DNA of 10,000 nucleotides. Origin: Gemmatimonadota bacterium. Its GTDB lineage: Bacteria > Gemmatimonadota > Gemmatimonadetes > Palauibacterales > Palauibacteraceae. The stretch is taken from the NCBI GenBank assembly GCA_029863105.1, contig JAOTWC010000041.1:1-10000 (forward strand). The letters are read 5' to 3'. The position numbers and the translations under genes are program-made. This document shows positions 1 through 6,054 of this stretch, one piece after another. Under the pieces are notes generated by a model. That model ran no database searches, was not told where the DNA came from, and worked only from the letters and a program-made list of their open reading frames with translations. Numbering within the stretch: the first letter of the stretch is position 1; each line of letters starts with the position of its first letter.

Positions 1-1098
1 GCCCAGCACCTGAAACTCGATGGCCGCGATGCCGAGACCCTCCGCCTCCGCCGCTTCGTCGCTTCCGGCGACCGGCTCGGATCTGAGCACGATCAATTGA
101 TCGCCGCCGGCGGCCTCATAGTCCGCGAGCAGATCATCCGCATCGCGTTTGACCGCTTCGGCCTGCGCCGGTATGTCCTGCGAGGCGAAGAACCGGATCG
201 ACACCACGTCCTCCAGCCCGCTCAACAGCTGTCTGGTCGGCTCCGAAAGCGTGTAAGCGCCACCCGGAGTCAGATCCCATCGCCCGCGGATGTGGCGCCC
301 GAGGAGGTTGACGACCACACAGATCGCCAGGATGCCGATTACACCGGCCTGAAGCTTCCGGAAACTCGCCCCCGACGGATTGCGGCGCCCGCGCTGTAAC
401 AGCAGGTATGCGAGGCTCAGGAATGCGAGCGTGACGGTAAGGAAGTAGGCGATGTCGCGCAGGTCGAGCACGCCCCGCGTGATGTTCGAATGGTGGGCCA
501 GCACTCCCAGGCGCTGGGCGGCGGCAGCCGCGATCGGTGGCAGGCCCTGCAGGACGACGGGCAGGCTGAAAGCCATCAGGACGAAGGTCGTCGTCGTCGC
601 GATGATGAACGCGGTGATCTGGTTGCGCGTGGTCGCCGAAGCCCACAACCCGATCGCCACGAGCGCCCCGCCAAGCAGCAACGTGCCGACGTACTGCGCC
701 ACGGCCGGTCCCGCGTGCGGATTGCCCCCCACATCCAGGGCGAACCAGGCCGCGACCGTCCCCGACAGGGCCACGGCGAGGAAGCCGAGCATGCCGATGA
801 ACTTGCCGAGCAGGTACTCGACTTCGCGGATCGGCTGGGCCAGCAGGAGCTCGATGGTTCCTCGCGCCCGGTCCTCGGCGATGGACCGCATGGTCATCGC
901 GGGAACGAGAAACAGCAGCAGCCACGGCATCAGCGCGAACATCGGGCGCAGGCTGGCTTCGGCGGTGACGAACACCGTGCGGAAGAAGAAGAAAAAGTTC
1001 GCGGCAAGAAACACGACCAGGAGGATGTACGCGGTCGCCTGGTCGAAGTACGCGCGAAACTCCCTCGCTGCCACGGCATACAGGTTGCGGCCGCTCAT
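1..1098 (-). CDS. ABC-2 type permease fused to a GldG-like domain (GldF-GldG fusion), C-terminus cut off by window edge
   Basis: Reading the minus strand from ATG at 1098 gives 366 codons with no stop, so the gene continues beyond position 1. Residues about 22-40, 55-72, 100-120, 136-155, 162-184 and 215-235 are hydrophobic and form the ABC-2 permease part; the segment around residues 70-88 (RSIAEDRARGTIELLL) is typical of GldF/NosY-type permeases. A further membrane helix at about 250-267 is followed by RWDLTPGGAYTLSEPT (273-288), the usual opening of the GldG / ABC auxiliary domain, which then runs on as a soluble domain. The start overlaps the stop of the ATPase gene (ATGA), so the two are translationally coupled and probably form one transporter. 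In Bacteroidetes GldA/F/G are linked to gliding; homologues elsewhere have unclear substrates, so no substrate is assigned. The fusion itself is seen directly; the function is inferred from family. Confidence 0.85.
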   Translation of the reverse strand, partial: MSGRNLYAVAAREFRAYFDQATAYILLVVFLAANFFFFFRTVFVTAEASLRPMFALMPWLLLFLVPAMTMRSIAEDRARGTIELLLAQPIREVEYLLGKFIGMLGFLAVALSGTVAAWFALDVGGNPHAGPAVAQYVGTLLLGGALVAIGLWASATTRNQITAFIIATTTTFVLMAFSLPVVLQGLPPIAAAAAQRLGVLAHHSNITRGVLDLRDIAYFLTVTLAFLSLAYLLLQRGRRNPSGASFRKLQAGVIGILAICVVVNLLGRHIRGRWDLTPGGAYTLSEPTRQLLSGLEDVVSIRFFASQDIPAQAEAVKRDADDLLADYEAAGGDQLIVLRSEPVAGSDEAAEAEGLGIAAIEFQVLG

Positions 1099-2033
1099 GC
1101 GCCCGCTTCCGTCAGGTCGCGGAAGATCTGCTCGAGATCCTCACGTTCACGACGGAGCTCCCACACGGTCCAGTTTCGGTCTCGCGCGAGGGCGAATATG
1201 TCCGGCCGTGGGTCCTGGCCCGCCGCTCCCGCGACCACGAAGCACGGCCGGTCACCCGACTCGGGAACCGGAGCCACCCGCTCGACAGACGACAACCCCT
1301 CGAGGGCCGCCCGGGCCTCGCCGGAACCGGCCTCGAGTTCGACCCTGACACGCACGCCCGCCTTTCCCGCCAGCAGCGAGTCGACGGTGCCGTCGGCGAT
1401 CAGTCTCCCGTCCTTGATGATCAGAAGTCTGCCGCACGTGGCCTGAACCTCCTGCATCACATGCGTGCTGAGCAGAACCGTCCTGTCGGCCCCGAGGTGC
1501 GTGATCAGCTTGCGGATTTCGACACGCTGGCTGGGGTCGAGCCCCTCGGTGGGCTCGTCGAGTACGAGCACGTCCGGCTCGGACAGAATCGCCTGGGCCA
1601 GTCCGGTACGCTGGCGGTAGCCCTTCGACAGATGGTCGATCGGCCGATAGAACATGTCGCCGATCCCGGTCTGTTCGACGGCCCGATCGATCCGGGTGCG
1701 CAGGTCACGTCCGCTCAACGCCCGGAGGCTGCCCATGTACTCGAGGAACTCCGCCACGAGCATGTCTCCGAACAGCGGGTTTCTCTCGGGCAGGTAGCCG
1801 ATCCGGCGGCGCGCTTCGATGGGAGCCTCGGCGACCGACATCCCTTCCACCTCTATCCAACCCGCGTCAGGCTCGAGGGCCTGCGTGATCAGGCGCATGG
1901 TGGTGGTCTTCCCGGCGCCGTTCGGGCCGAGAAAGCCGACGACCTCGCCCCGACCGATGGAAAACGAAACGCCGTCCACGGCACGTACGTTGCCGAAGCT
2001 CTTGGACACGTCGTGCAAACGAACCAGCGACAT
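1095..2033 (-). CDS. ABC transporter ATP-binding protein, GldA-like
   Basis: This 312-residue cytoplasmic ATPase would power the adjacent membrane-plus-GldG subunit. Visible motifs in order are Walker A GPNGAGKTT (36-44), ABC signature LSKGYRQR (135-142), Walker B VLVLDE (155-160), D-loop GLDP (164-167) and the H-loop LSTH (188-191). The C-terminal third (about 225-312) is a variable domain found in ABC-2 ATPases such as GldA. I chose ATG at 2033 because it begins the conserved MSLVRLHDVSKSFG stretch and has GAGG at 2041-2038 four bases upstream. A longer in-frame ATG at 2084 would lie inside the likely promoter and adds 17 poorly conserved residues. The stop overlaps the permease start by 4 nt. 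The family call is firm; the transported substrate is unknown. Confidence 0.92.
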   Translation of the reverse strand: MSLVRLHDVSKSFGNVRAVDGVSFSIGRGEVVGFLGPNGAGKTTTMRLITQALEPDAGWIEVEGMSVAEAPIEARRRIGYLPERNPLFGDMLVAEFLEYMGSLRALSGRDLRTRIDRAVEQTGIGDMFYRPIDHLSKGYRQRTGLAQAILSEPDVLVLDEPTEGLDPSQRVEIRKLITHLGADRTVLLSTHVMQEVQATCGRLLIIKDGRLIADGTVDSLLAGKAGVRVRVELEAGSGEARAALEGLSSVERVAPVPESGDRPCFVVAGAAGQDPRPDIFALARDRNWTVWELRREREDLEQIFRDLTEAGA

Positions 2034-2063
2034 GGCGCCTCGTAGTGTGTGGAAAGGAGCGGC

Positions 2064-2091
2064 AAAGTACCCCAGGTCGGCCACGTGTCAA
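2064..2091 (-). promoter_or_regulatory. Putative sigma70-type promoter for the ABC operon
   Basis: On the minus strand a perfect -35 box TTGACA lies at 2091-2086, followed after 16 bases by TACTTT (2069-2064), a 3-of-6 match to the -10 consensus. Transcription would start near 2057, leaving a leader of about 25 nt before the ATG at 2033. The -10 is weak, so this is a plausible but unproven call. Confidence 0.45.
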
Positions 2092-2238
2092 GCTTGCTTC
2101 CGTCCTTCGTACCGGCGAGTTTCGAGCGTTGGACGCCAGGAGCGGGAACGTGTTTCCGGGTGGGCGTCCGCGCCTGTTTTCTGTATCGGTGTAACGGCTC
2201 CGATGCGTCACCCATCAATCACACGACGAGATCGCACG

Positions 2239-3234
2239 ATGCGAATAGCCATAGGCACGGACGACGGGCTGCGGGTCATCAGATGGCTGGCCGGTGAACG
2301 TTCCGGCACCGTGACGTCGAGGGCGTTCGACGGACACAGTGTCGTTTCGCTCACTTCTCACTCCGGCGTCGTCTACGCGGCCGTTCCCGATTCCGGCGTT
2401 CACAAGACCAGCGACCGGGGAGCGACGTGGCAGCCCGCGGCAGCATTGCCTTCCGGCGTTCATGCCGAGACGCTCGCGGTCTCCCCGTCTGGCGACCTTC
2501 TCGTCGGGACCGAACCGGCGCAGCTTCTTCGGTCTACCGACGCCGGTGCCTCGTGGATCGACCTCGCGGGGTTCGGCGCGTTGCGGGAGACGGAAACATG
2601 GTCGGAGTATGGGGGGCGGGCGGCTCACGTGGAGGCCGTCGCGTTCGATCGCCACGATGCGGCGCGTCTGTACGCCGGGGTCGAAATCGGTGGAGCCTAT
2701 CGGAGTGACGATCACGGTCAGACCTGGAACGGGGTGAACGACGGTCTGTACGACGACATTCACGACCTCGTGGTCGATCCGCGCGACGGCAGTCGCCTGT
2801 TCGCCGCGACGGGGGGCGGGCTGTATGTCAGCCGCGACCGCGGCGCGGACTGGCGTCCGATGGCCGGTCCAGTCGGGAGCCTCTATGCGACGCGACTGCT
2901 CGCGATCGCCGGAAGCAGGGCGGCGGCTCCCTCCCAGACGCTGTTGCTGCTCGGGACGGCCGATGGTCCGCCGTCCACCTGGGGCAGGGCGGGTCAGAAG
3001 GGCGGGGGGAAGTCGTGGATCAGCTCTGACTCCGGCTCCACCTGGACGCCTCTCGAGCCGACGGCGCTTAAGGGCGGAACGCCGATCACGGCGTTTGGTG
3101 CGGATCCGGCAGATCCCGCGACGGTGCTCGTGGGCACCGCCGGCGGGCGGCTGCTGCACGGTAATCTCGTCGAAGGGCGGTGGCAGCAACTGGTGTACGG
3201 GGCAGGGGCCGTTCGCACGATTCTCGTGGTGTGA
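2239..3234 (+). CDS. Asp-box (BNR/sialidase-like repeat) beta-propeller protein
   Basis: This 331-residue protein carries five Asp-box motifs (S-x-D-x-G-x-T/S-W type): SDRGATW (58-64), STDAGASW (99-106), SDDHGQTW (156-163), SRDRGADW (198-205) and SSDSGSTW (262-269). They sit at turns between blades of a beta-propeller, as in sialidases, VPS10/sortilin domains and the Ycf48 type of assembly factor. No sialidase catalytic arginine/RIP motif and no signal peptide are visible, so a cytoplasmic binding or scaffold role is more likely than glycosidase activity. The start is uncertain. ATG 2239 begins the conserved-looking MRIAIGTDDGL, but neither it nor the in-frame ATG at 2203 has a strong ribosome binding site. 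The stop lies only 4 nt before queE, so the two are probably cotranscribed. The fold is well supported; the function is unknown. Confidence 0.8.
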   Translation: MRIAIGTDDGLRVIRWLAGERSGTVTSRAFDGHSVVSLTSHSGVVYAAVPDSGVHKTSDRGATWQPAAALPSGVHAETLAVSPSGDLLVGTEPAQLLRSTDAGASWIDLAGFGALRETETWSEYGGRAAHVEAVAFDRHDAARLYAGVEIGGAYRSDDHGQTWNGVNDGLYDDIHDLVVDPRDGSRLFAATGGGLYVSRDRGADWRPMAGPVGSLYATRLLAIAGSRAAAPSQTLLLLGTADGPPSTWGRAGQKGGGKSWISSDSGSTWTPLEPTALKGGTPITAFGADPADPATVLVGTAGGRLLHGNLVEGRWQQLVYGAGAVRTILVV

Positions 3235-3238
3235 ACAC

Positions 3239-3880
3239 GTGCGCGTAACCGAGATCTTTCATTCGATTCAGGGCGAATCGTCGTACGCCGGGCTGCCGTG
3301 CGTGTTCGTTCGGACGACCGGCTGCAACCTGCGCTGCGTCTGGTGTGATACGGCCTACGCTTTCCAAGGCGGACGCGACATGTCGGTGAGCGAAATCCTG
3401 GCGGAAGTGGAACGGCTGGGCGGCGGGTGCCGGCTCGTCGAACTGACCGGCGGGGAACCCCTGTTGCAACTCGACATCGGCGAGCTGGCGGAGGCGCTTA
3501 TCGGACGCGGCTTCACGGTTCTGGTGGAAACGAGCGGCAGCGTTCCCGTCGATCGGGTGCCCGAAGCCGCCGTGAAGATCGTCGACTTCAAATGCCCCGG
3601 TAGCGGGGAAGTGGAGTCCAACGACTGGACCAACCTGGAACGCATGGATCCGACCCGCGACGAGATCAAGTTCGTGATCGCCGACCGGGCGGATTACGCT
3701 TGGGCGAGAGACCAGGTCGTCGAGCGGCAGCTTGACCGCTTTCCGGTACATTTTTCCCCGGAATTCGAAGCCATGGACCGGCGTGAACTGGCAGGTTGGA
3801 TTCTGTCCGACGGGCTCCCGGTTCGGCTGCAGCTGCAACTGCACAAATTCATATGGGATCCGGCCGAACGAGGCGTCTGA
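3239..3880 (+). CDS. queE: 7-carboxy-7-deazaguanine synthase (radical SAM), QueE
   Basis: QueE converts 6-carboxy-5,6,7,8-tetrahydropterin to 7-carboxy-7-deazaguanine in the queuosine/7-deazapurine pathway, using SAM, a [4Fe-4S] cluster and Mg2+. The 213-residue product shows FHSIQGES (7-14), the radical SAM cluster motif C29-x3-C33-x2-C36 followed by DTAYAF, the SAM-binding GGEP (71-74), VDFKCPGSG (115-123) and the C-terminal LQLQLHKFIW (197-206). All are characteristic of QueE, and the length fits the compact proteobacterial type (about 210-225 residues). Translation most likely starts at GTG 3239, 4 nt after the upstream stop, because the homologous region begins at RVTEIF; there is no clear Shine-Dalgarno, so coupling to the upstream gene is likely. 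No queC, queD or folE is in the window. Confidence 0.94.
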   Translation: MRVTEIFHSIQGESSYAGLPCVFVRTTGCNLRCVWCDTAYAFQGGRDMSVSEILAEVERLGGGCRLVELTGGEPLLQLDIGELAEALIGRGFTVLVETSGSVPVDRVPEAAVKIVDFKCPGSGEVESNDWTNLERMDPTRDEIKFVIADRADYAWARDQVVERQLDRFPVHFSPEFEAMDRRELAGWILSDGLPVRLQLQLHKFIWDPAERGV

Positions 3881-3888
3881 CCGGGTTG

Positions 3889-3917
3889 TTGACTCCTGCT
3901 TCATCCGGCTATAACAT
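3889..3917 (+). promoter_or_regulatory. Putative sigma70-type promoter upstream of the nonahaem lipoprotein gene
   Basis: TTGACT (3889-3894) is a 5-of-6 match to the -35 box. With a 17-base spacer it is followed by TAACAT (3912-3917), and with a 15-base spacer by TATAAC (3910-3915). The site lies just after the queE stop in the first AT-rich stretch of an otherwise GC-rich window. A start near 3924 would give a leader of about 100 nt before the cytochrome ATG. Inferred from consensus match only. Confidence 0.42.
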
Positions 3918-3929
3918 CCTCTAGGCACT

Positions 3930-3963
3930 TAGTTTGTGATTATGGATCCTAAACTAGATTTTT
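3930..3963 (+). repeat. AT-rich inverted repeat in the cytochrome leader, followed by five Ts
   Basis: TAGTTT (3930-3935) and AAACTA (3951-3956) are perfect inverted copies separated by 15 bases that contain the palindrome GGATCC; T5 follows at 3959-3963. It could be an operator, a weak terminator for queE, or an attenuator-like element in the leader of the cytochrome mRNA. The stem is only 6 bp and all but two of its pairs are A-T, so it is weak as a terminator. Confidence 0.3.
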
Positions 3964-4014
3964 GGTTGACCGAACTTCGACACGGCCCCGCATCCGTTTC
4001 GGAACCAGGCTCAT

Positions 4015-4020
4015 GGAGGT
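4015..4020 (+). promoter_or_regulatory. Ribosome binding site that fixes the cytochrome start
   Basis: GGAGGT lies four bases before ATG 4025. It supports this start over the in-frame ATG at 3962, and the choice places a normal lipoprotein signal peptide at the N-terminus. Confidence 0.8.
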
Positions 4021-4024
4021 CAGC

Positions 4025-5464
4025 ATGAAGGCGTCACATGTCGTTCGATTTATTACCTGTACGGTCGGGTTGGTCCTTGTGGCCGCGGGCTGTACAGAAA
4101 CCAATACCGAGACCATCTTCGTCGATCGACCGCTGTTCGACGACCCGCCGGCCGCCGCGTCGGGGTTCCTGGGATACGGGACGGCTGACGCCCAGGCGGA
4201 AGGGTTCACCGTTTGCGGCAATTGCCATATCGGCAAGCAGAGCGAATGGGAGCTCACGCATCACGCAGACGCCTGGAACACCCTGCAGAACAGCGGCCAC
4301 GCCCAGCCGTTCTGCGAGGGGTGCCACGCGGTCAGCGAGAACGGAAACGCCGCCGAGGGTGACGTGGGCTGGGTAGCCACGGCGGATACGCGCTACTACG
4401 ACGTGCAGTGCGAGAGCTGTCACGGTCCGGGCTCCGGCCATGTCTCGAACCCCGGCGCGGCTCAACCGCTGGCCTCGATTGCGGTCGACCTCGACCTGAC
4501 TTCGGGTTGCGGCGAGTGCCATCAAGGTTCGCATCATGGTTTCGTGGACGAGTGGCTGCAATCGCGGCACGGGCCTATCGAGAGTAACGCAGGAGCTCGA
4601 GATCGCGGAGGCAGCTGTGCGTCGTGTCACGAGGCTCGGGGTGCACTGCTGGCGCTGGGCGAAACCGCGCCCTTCGTCGAGAAGGACGGAGTGGCGAACC
4701 TGCCGATCGTGTGTTCGGTCTGCCACGATCCGCACAACGCGACGAACGAGCACCAGCTCCGGTTCCCGGTCGATGTGCCGGACGTCAACAACAACCTGTG
4801 CATGAAGTGTCACCAGAGGCGAGCCGTTCCCGAGGTCGACAACTCGCGGGGACCGCACTCGCCGCAGGGTCCGTTGCTGCTCGGTGAGGATGTGGGTTGG
4901 ATTCCGCCGAACTTCAACACGAACATCGTTCGCGGCACGCACGGTTCGGCCCAGAACGAGAAACTTTGCGTGACCTGCCACCTGCATGCGCGCGACATCA
5001 CGGATCCGGTCTCGGGCGACTTCGTGTTCAGTTCGAAGGGCCATCTGTTCAAGCCGATACCGTGCCTGGACCCACAGGGGGTCCCGGTCGGAACAGACTG
5101 CGACGTCAGCGAACGGTCGTTCGCCTCGTGCACCGGGGCCGGTTGCCATGGGGACGAGACCGTCGCTCGGAGTCTGTATCTGGTATCGACGGGTCGCATA
5201 GCCGCTGCGGTAGCCGATCTGGCAGCGCAGTTGGCCCAGGTGCCAGCTACCGAGTTTGATACGGAAGACGGCATCCTGACGGTGGCGGAAGGCGCGACCT
5301 TCAACCAGAAGCTGGGCGAGATTACGAGCTCGGCGATTCACAACCCGTTCCTGACGGAGGCCCTGCTGCTCGGCAGCATGGTGGCGGTCGAGAACGAATA
5401 CGGCATCGCTCCGCGGATTCTCCCGTCGGAGATGGCCGCCCGCTGGAGCGAGATCGGCCGCTGA
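4025..5464 (+). CDS. Nonahaem c-type cytochrome, predicted lipoprotein, cytochrome c554-like
   Basis: The 479-residue product starts with a short positive N-region, a hydrophobic stretch (about 9-21) and AAGC with lipid-accepting Cys23, so it should be exported and lipid-anchored facing the periplasm or outer surface. Eight CxxCH haem motifs begin at Cys 64, 97, 129, 162, 198, 230, 259 and 315. A ninth, CTGAGCH (369-375), is the CX4CH variant. The N-terminal pattern (CGNCH, then W and HA, then CESCHGPGSGH) resembles cytochrome c554-type multihaem proteins. The C-terminal 100 residues have no haems and look helical. The gene sits alone between a promoter-like leader and a strong terminator, next to the b/c complex cluster. 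Role inferred: periplasmic or cell-surface electron carrier or terminal reductase/oxidase partner; substrate unknown. No known multihaem enzyme motif such as CxxCK is present. Confidence 0.9.
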   Translation: MKASHVVRFITCTVGLVLVAAGCTETNTETIFVDRPLFDDPPAAASGFLGYGTADAQAEGFTVCGNCHIGKQSEWELTHHADAWNTLQNSGHAQPFCEGCHAVSENGNAAEGDVGWVATADTRYYDVQCESCHGPGSGHVSNPGAAQPLASIAVDLDLTSGCGECHQGSHHGFVDEWLQSRHGPIESNAGARDRGGSCASCHEARGALLALGETAPFVEKDGVANLPIVCSVCHDPHNATNEHQLRFPVDVPDVNNNLCMKCHQRRAVPEVDNSRGPHSPQGPLLLGEDVGWIPPNFNTNIVRGTHGSAQNEKLCVTCHLHARDITDPVSGDFVFSSKGHLFKPIPCLDPQGVPVGTDCDVSERSFASCTGAGCHGDETVARSLYLVSTGRIAAAVADLAAQLAQVPATEFDTEDGILTVAEGATFNQKLGEITSSAIHNPFLTEALLLGSMVAVENEYGIAPRILPSEMAARWSEIGR

Positions 5465-5486
5465 CGCCGGTCTTGGTACACGAAGC

Positions 5487-5521
5487 AGGAGCCGGGTGGC
5501 CACAACTGCCCGGCTCCTTTT
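5487..5521 (+). terminator. Intrinsic (Rho-independent) terminator after the nonahaem lipoprotein gene
   Basis: A perfect 10-bp GC-rich stem, AGGAGCCGGG (5487-5496) with CCCGGCTCCT (5509-5518), encloses a 12-nt loop and runs into TTTT (5518-5521). It lies 22 nt after the stop codon and separates this gene from the downstream cluster. Confidence 0.88.
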
Positions 5522-5584
5522 GCTTATGCCAGTGGGAGCCCGTGCTGTATGTGCATGCGTTGCCTTGATCGCTAACCAGTCAGC

Positions 5585-5590
5585 GGAGGT
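5585..5590 (+). promoter_or_regulatory. Ribosome binding site for a GTG start
   Basis: GGAGGT lies 8 bases before GTG 5599 and decides the start of the Rieske-like gene. The rest of the interval 5522-5598 shows no convincing promoter, although one is expected after the terminator. Confidence 0.7.
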
Positions 5591-5598
5591 GCGGTAGG

Positions 5599-6054
5599 GT
5601 GCGACCGAAGCTGTCGTCCAGGCTGAGTTCGAACGACTTGCTGCTCGTCGGCGTCATCGTGTTCTCGCTCACGCTGGGGCTCCTGATCGTCAGCGCGTAC
5701 TTCGTGCCGAGCCAGCAGCTGGAGATCCCGGGTCTGCAGCCCGCCGTTCGAGTCGCGGACGTGGACAGATTCCCTGCGGGCACGAGCCGGCGCGTGAGTT
5801 GGGGGGATCGCCTGATCCTGGTCGTGCACCGGACGCCGGGCGAGTACTTCGCGGTCCAGGGTACGGCTTCGAGCGATGGGTGTCTGCTGCGCTGGGATGC
5901 CGATGCCATGCGGGTCGTATCTCCATGTTCGTACGTCGTGTACGATCTGACCGGCAACGTGGTGGCGGGCCTGACGACCAAGCCGCTCGCACAGTACCGC
6001 GTGTTCGAGCGCGAGGCCGTCCTCTACGTGACGGAGGCCGATCATGGTTCGTAG
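5599..6054 (+). CDS. Rieske-fold membrane protein lacking all [2Fe-2S] ligands (degenerate QcrA/PetC-like)
   Basis: The 151-residue product has one N-terminal membrane helix (about 13-35) and a small periplasmic beta domain, the layout of bc-complex Rieske subunits. Residues 90-135 follow the Rieske pattern closely: GC-x3-W (94-99) matches the end of CTHLGCxxxW, SPCSYVVYD (108-116) matches CPCHGSxFD, and GNVVAG...KPLAQYRV (119-135) matches the usual G-x-V-x-x-G...PL-x-x-Y-x-V tail. The cluster ligands are replaced: Cys and His of the first loop align with Ala90 and Ser92, and Cys and His of the second with Ser108 and Ser111. The two disulfide cysteines are kept (Cys95, Cys110). The frame is intact, so this is not a broken gene. 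It overlaps the cytochrome b gene by 11 nt. Probable role: structural subunit of the complex; it should not bind an iron-sulfur cluster. Homology is assigned by pattern, not by search. Confidence 0.8.
   Translation: MRPKLSSRLSSNDLLLVGVIVFSLTLGLLIVSAYFVPSQQLEIPGLQPAVRVADVDRFPAGTSRRVSWGDRLILVVHRTPGEYFAVQGTASSDGCLLRWDADAMRVVSPCSYVVYDLTGNVVAGLTTKPLAQYRVFEREAVLYVTEADHGS

Noticed and set aside
134..925. Minus-strand 263-codon frame within the permease gene
   Set aside because: It is a different frame from the permease, which is open over 366 codons with proper membrane helices. It is not evidence of a frameshift.
452..1446. Plus-strand open frames of about 300 codons across the ABC operon
   Set aside because: They lie opposite the permease and ATPase, whose motifs and membrane helices are clear, and encode low-complexity Arg/Pro/Ala-rich sequence.
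2215..3189. Minus-strand 324-codon frame opposite the Asp-box gene
   Set aside because: Antisense to five well formed Asp-boxes; no domain, start signal or sensible composition.
2239..3234. Active sialidase (neuraminidase)
   Set aside because: Asp-boxes are present but the catalytic RIP/arginine triad and a secretion signal are not seen. Asp-boxes alone are structural.
3930..3963. Intrinsic terminator for queE
   Set aside because: The stem is only 6 bp and AT-rich with a 15-nt loop, far weaker than the clear terminator at 5487-5521. Kept only as an inverted repeat.
4034..5503. Long minus-strand open frame (489 codons) opposite the nonahaem cytochrome
   Set aside because: It is fully antisense to a gene with nine haem motifs, a signal peptide and a ribosome binding site. 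Its translation is Arg-rich with no recognisable domain, as expected from GC-rich shadow frames.
5599..6054. Functional Rieske iron-sulfur protein
   Set aside because: The fold pattern fits, but none of the four cluster ligands is present, so electron transfer through a [2Fe-2S] cluster is not supported.
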